Made by a program: the position numbers and the translations under genes. Shown here in pieces: positions 60,808 through 64,000 of a stretch of 64,000 nucleotides of DNA. The stretch is from Rhodobacter sp. NTK016B (lineage in GTDB: Bacteria > Pseudomonadota > Alphaproteobacteria > Rhodobacterales > Rhodobacteraceae), in assembly GCF_017303295.1 (NCBI RefSeq), contig NZ_JAFKOK010000002.1, positions 248,001-312,000 on the forward strand, in the 5' to 3' direction. The notes below the pieces were generated by a model that ran no database searches, was not told where the DNA came from, and saw nothing but the letters and a program-made list of their open reading frames with translations. Each line of letters begins with the position of its first letter. Position 1 is the first letter of the stretch.

Positions 60808-62331
60808 TTACGCGCGCGTCATCAGATGCGGCAGCAGCGCACCCGAAGCATGCGGCACGACATTGACGCCCGAAGCGTGCAGGATCGGCTGAACGTATTG
60901 CAGCAACGGCAGCACATAGGCGTGCTCGGCGATATAGCGCGAGACGTCCTTCCAGCCCTGGATCCGGGTTTCCTCGTCGGGTTCAGCCCAGAGCGGCGCG
61001 ATCTTCTCGATCAGGTCGGGGCTGTCCCAGACCGAATGCGGCGACGGGCCGAACATCGCGAAGCCGGTCGAGGTAGTCGGATCACCCACCGAGTTGCCCC
61101 AGTTATAGAACGCGGCCGGTGCAAGCTGGTCGGCGGCGCGCAGCTCGTAGTGGCGGGCGACTTCGTAGACCTCGATCTCGGCCTCGATACCGACCCGGCG
61201 CCACATGCCGACGATAGCCTGGATCATCTCGTAATCCTTGGGCTTGAAGCCGCGCGTGGTCTGGATCGTGAAGCGCACCGGGTTGTCGGAGGAATAGCCC
61301 GACTCGGCCAGCAATTCGCGCGCCAGATCGGGGTCATAGGGCACTTCGATCGACGGGTCATAGGCCGCATATTCCGGCGTCTCGAGCGTGCTGATCGCCA
61401 CACCGTAGCCCGAAAGCAGGCGGTCGATGATCAGTTGCTTGTCGACCGCATAGACGGCGGCGCGGCGCACGTTTTCATCAAGCATCACGTCGATATCGTT
61501 GAAGAAGATCATTGCGATATCGCTGACCGGAGCGGCCACGCCCGCAAGGCCCGAACGCTCGCGCAGGCGGTCGTATTCCTCGTAGGGGATTTCCAGCGTG
61601 ACATGGCTGCGGCCCGATTCCACCTCGGCCACGCGGCTGGCGGCATCGGTGACGAAGCGGATGGTGACGCTTTCGAATTCGGGCACGCCGTTCCAGTAAT
61701 CGGGATTGGCCCGCAGCCGGACGAAAGCGTTGCGCTCGTATTGCTCGACCATGTAGGGGCCGGTGCCGATCGGGGCGGCTTCGAAGCCATCGGCGCCGAC
61801 GCGCTCGTAATAGGCTTTGGGCAGGACGTAGCCGGTCAGGAAGTACATCCACTTGAAGATCGTCGGATCGAATTGCTGCACATCGGCGATGACGCGGTTG
61901 CCCTCGACCCGGTGATTGGCCAGCGTGCCCCAGACGAACTGGATCGGGTTGCCGGTGGCGGGATCAGCGGCGCGGGCCAGCGACCACGCGACATCCTCGG
62001 CGGTAAAATCCGAGCCGTCATGCCATTTGACGCCCTCGCGGACATCCATCCAGACCTGCGTGCGGTCCTCGTTCCAGCCCCAGTCGGTCAACAGGCCGGG
62101 CGCGGGCGACAGGTCGGGCTCCTGCAGGATGAACTGATCGAAGACCGACTGATAGATGCCCTGAATCGTCGGGTTGACGGCCGAAGGGCCCACGGTCGGG
62201 TCCCAGCTGGGCAGGTTGACGTTATAGGCGATCACCAGCTCGTCGATGGCCTGCGCAAAGCTGGGCATCGCGACGCTCAGCGTCACGCTGGCGGCGGTCA
62301 TCTTCAAAAGACTGCGGCGTGAGAAGGTCAT
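60808..62331 (-). CDS. Tat-exported family-5 solute-binding protein
   Basis: 507 residues. Tat signal FSRRSLLKMTAASVTLSVA ending SFAQA. SBP_bac_5 fold: REGVKWHDGSDFTAEDVAWSL, GTGPYMVEQYERN, VRRAAVYAVDKQ. Binds a peptide or another organic solute (some family members bind opines, nickel or glutathione). First gene of the transporter operon, 48 bases before dppB. Confidence 0.92.
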   Translation of the reverse strand: MTFSRRSLLKMTAASVTLSVAMPSFAQAIDELVIAYNVNLPSWDPTVGPSAVNPTIQGIYQSVFDQFILQEPDLSPAPGLLTDWGWNEDRTQVWMDVREGVKWHDGSDFTAEDVAWSLARAADPATGNPIQFVWGTLANHRVEGNRVIADVQQFDPTIFKWMYFLTGYVLPKAYYERVGADGFEAAPIGTGPYMVEQYERNAFVRLRANPDYWNGVPEFESVTIRFVTDAASRVAEVESGRSHVTLEIPYEEYDRLRERSGLAGVAAPVSDIAMIFFNDIDVMLDENVRRAAVYAVDKQLIIDRLLSGYGVAISTLETPEYAAYDPSIEVPYDPDLARELLAESGYSSDNPVRFTIQTTRGFKPKDYEMIQAIVGMWRRVGIEAEIEVYEVARHYELRAADQLAPAAFYNWGNSVGDPTTSTGFAMFGPSPHSVWDSPDLIEKIAPLWAEPDEETRIQGWKDVSRYIAEHAYVLPLLQYVQPILHASGVNVVPHASGALLPHLMTRA

Positions 62332-62389
62332 TGTTTGTTTTCCCTGTTGTCGGTGGTTTTGATCGGTGCCCCGTTTGTCGGGGTCTGGT

Positions 62390-63952
62390 TCATGTCAGGC
62401 GTTGCGCAAGCTGATAGCCCGGCCCCGCGCCCGTTCCGCCCCCCGGCCAGACGGCGGCGCCGGTCAGGTGCAGGTTGCGGATCGGCGTGCTGCCATCGGC
62501 ATGGCCGGGGGCAGGACGGAAGAGGAAATGCTGCGCCAGATGGTGACTGCCGCAAACCTGATCGCCGCCCACCAGATTGGGGTTGTCGGCCTCCAGTTCG
62601 GCGGGGGTGACAAGACGGCGGCCAAGGATCTTGGCCCGCGCGCCCGGCGCATAACGCTCGAGGATCTCGAGCGCGCGTTCGGCCATCGGTTCGGCGGCTT
62701 CGGTCCAGTCGCGGGCGGTGATCTGGCCCGCCGCATCGCCCTCGATCGTGCCGGGGACCATGCGGACCTGCATCCACAGCACATGCTTGCCTTCGGGCGC
62801 GCGCGACGGGTCGAACACGGTCGGCTGGCCCACGACGATGATCGGCTCGTCGGGCAGAAGACCGGCCTTGGCCTGCTGATAGGTGCGCGCCATCTGATCG
62901 AGCGAGGGCGCCAGATGCACATAGGCGAAGCCCTTGAGCGCATCGCCCGCCGCCCAGTCCGGCAGGCTGTCCATCGCAAGGTGAATCATCATCGTGCCCG
63001 GCGCGTGGGCGTAGCGTTCCATCCGGCTGTCGAAGCCCGCATCCCCGGTGCCGCCGGTCAGCCGCACCAAGGCCTTCGGCGCCAGATTGGCGATCACCGC
63101 TTTCTTCGCCGCGATCCTCCGTCCATCGGCAAGGATCACGCCGCGGGCGGTGCCGTTCTCATGCTCGATGCGCGTGACCTCGGCCCCGCATTCGACGCGA
63201 CCGCCCCGGGCTTCGATGGCCCTGACCATCGCCTTCGTCACGGTGTCGGCGCCCCCCTGCCCCAGCGCCATGCCGAACGCCTGTCCTGCCATCCCTTCGA
63301 GATAGGGAAACAGCGCGCCGCCCGCGCTGTCGGGCGCGTAATCCAGATGCATCCCCCACGCGGCCAGCATCGCGCGCAGTTTGTCCGAAGCAAACGTCTC
63401 GGTCAGCCAAGCGCGCGGCGAGGCCAGCAAGAAGCGCGTCAGTTCGAGCGACCCATTCAGTCCCCGGCGCCGCCACAGGCCCCACAAGAAATATGCTAAT
63501 GCACGCATTTTCATCGGCGAGCCGAGCAGCGCGAACACGTCTTCGGCCCGCTCGCCAAAGCCTGCCGACAGCGCTTCCCAGGCTTTGGCATCGACCTCGG
63601 ACAGGGCCGCGATGCGCGCGCGGTTGGCGTCGGCATCCTGCTCTATTCCCAGCCATGTGCCATCGGGAAAGGCCGAAGCAAAGGGGCGATCCACCGGCGC
63701 GAAGGAAAGTCCGTGCCCGGCCAATTCTTCAGCGAATTGTTTATGAAACTGGCTTCCGGCGAACAACGACAGGTTCATTGCGCCCCAGTCGTGGCGAAAG
63801 CCCGGCAGGGTATACGCGCCGGATTTCACCGCGCCGCCGGGCTCTGCCGCCCGCTCGAACACCCCGACGCGCCAGCCCTTGGCGGCCAGCATCAATGCAC
63901 AGGCGAGAGAATTGTGTCCGGCGCCGATCAGCACCGCGTCAAGATCGTCCAA
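62390..63952 (-). CDS. CrtI/phytoene-desaturase-like FAD oxidoreductase
   Basis: 520 residues. Start TTG at 63952, supported by GAGGGGG upstream. FAD Rossmann motif AVLIGAGHNSLACALML, second glycine-rich GGTGAGPGYQLAQ end typical of the amine-oxidase/CrtI superfamily, and an internal GQGGADTVTKAMVRAIEARGG. No other carotenoid gene is visible, so it may be a general dehydrogenase or amine oxidase-like enzyme, perhaps for the substrate imported by the Dpp-type system, 58 bases downstream. Upstream sequence to 64000 shows no other gene. Confidence 0.85.
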   Translation of the reverse strand: MDDLDAVLIGAGHNSLACALMLAAKGWRVGVFERAAEPGGAVKSGAYTLPGFRHDWGAMNLSLFAGSQFHKQFAEELAGHGLSFAPVDRPFASAFPDGTWLGIEQDADANRARIAALSEVDAKAWEALSAGFGERAEDVFALLGSPMKMRALAYFLWGLWRRRGLNGSLELTRFLLASPRAWLTETFASDKLRAMLAAWGMHLDYAPDSAGGALFPYLEGMAGQAFGMALGQGGADTVTKAMVRAIEARGGRVECGAEVTRIEHENGTARGVILADGRRIAAKKAVIANLAPKALVRLTGGTGDAGFDSRMERYAHAPGTMMIHLAMDSLPDWAAGDALKGFAYVHLAPSLDQMARTYQQAKAGLLPDEPIIVVGQPTVFDPSRAPEGKHVLWMQVRMVPGTIEGDAAGQITARDWTEAAEPMAERALEILERYAPGARAKILGRRLVTPAELEADNPNLVGGDQVCGSHHLAQHFLFRPAPGHADGSTPIRNLHLTGAAVWPGGGTGAGPGYQLAQRLT

Positions 63953-64000
63953 ATCGAAGCCCCCTCGAGTCGAAATGATATTTGCAAATGCATATAAATC

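Noticed and set aside
1-64000. CRISPR arrays, insertion sequences, rRNA
   Set aside because: No regularly spaced direct repeats of suitable length, no transposase gene with inverted ends and no rRNA sequence were seen.

Overview
The window is a GC-rich alphaproteobacterial chromosome segment. Gene content (trimethylamine monooxygenase, TMAO demethylase, dimethylamine monooxygenase, a SelD/NADH-dehydrogenase-like fusion, hyuAB with a polyamine-type ABC transporter) and protein style point to the Rhodobacterales (Rhodobacteraceae, Paracoccus/Roseobacter-like). This is inferred from the genes; no rRNA is present.

1 to about 15.55 kb is the right-hand part of a tailed-phage prophage integrated at the 3' end of a tRNA-Met(CAU) gene (15545-15621). 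The lytic arm runs leftward on the minus strand: Cro-like protein, CII-like protein, DUF1937 protein, several phage hypotheticals, small and large terminase, gpW-type connector, lambda-type portal, and a ClpP-like prohead protease fused to the major capsid protein that runs off the left edge. The lysogeny arm runs rightward: XRE repressor, small hypotheticals, a GapR-like DUF2312 protein and a tyrosine integrase next to the tRNA. The switch region carries repeated TGGAGA-N3-TCTCCA operators lying inside promoter spacers. A secreted Cys-repeat protein in the opposite orientation looks like a moron.

15.8-34.1 kb is host metabolism: a SelD fusion; an Lrp-type regulator diverging from a class-V PLP enzyme with a cysteine-desulfurase-like Cys; a minus-strand catabolic operon (GntR regulator, M24 creatinase/prolidase-like hydrolase, HyuB, HyuA, two permeases, ATPase, Tat-exported binding protein); an acetolactate-synthase-like ThDP enzyme diverging from an IclR regulator and dienelactone hydrolase; and a SugE/Gdx-type exporter.

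34.2-53.1 kb is a methylated-amine island: a canonical Amt with a 56-residue membrane partner, a GlxA-type AraC regulator, an XRE-cupin regulator, a three-gene dimethylamine monooxygenase with a GcvT-like THF enzyme, a truncated globin, Tdm, FolD, Fhs, Tmm, an orphan binding-protein-like protein without a signal peptide, a FadR-type GntR regulator and a divergent Amt-family protein that lacks both pore histidines. Together these take trimethylamine to TMAO, dimethylamine and monomethylamine, moving formaldehyde onto THF and oxidising it to formate, with released ammonium taken up again by Amt. A shared TTGGT-N4-ACCAA palindrome precedes amt, the dimethylamine operon and (with one mismatch) tmm.

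53.4-64 kb holds a StyA/StyB-like two-component flavin monooxygenase with an SDR and an AraC regulator, then a complete dipeptide-type ABC transporter (ATPases, permeases, Tat-exported binding protein) and a CrtI-like FAD oxidoreductase near the right edge.
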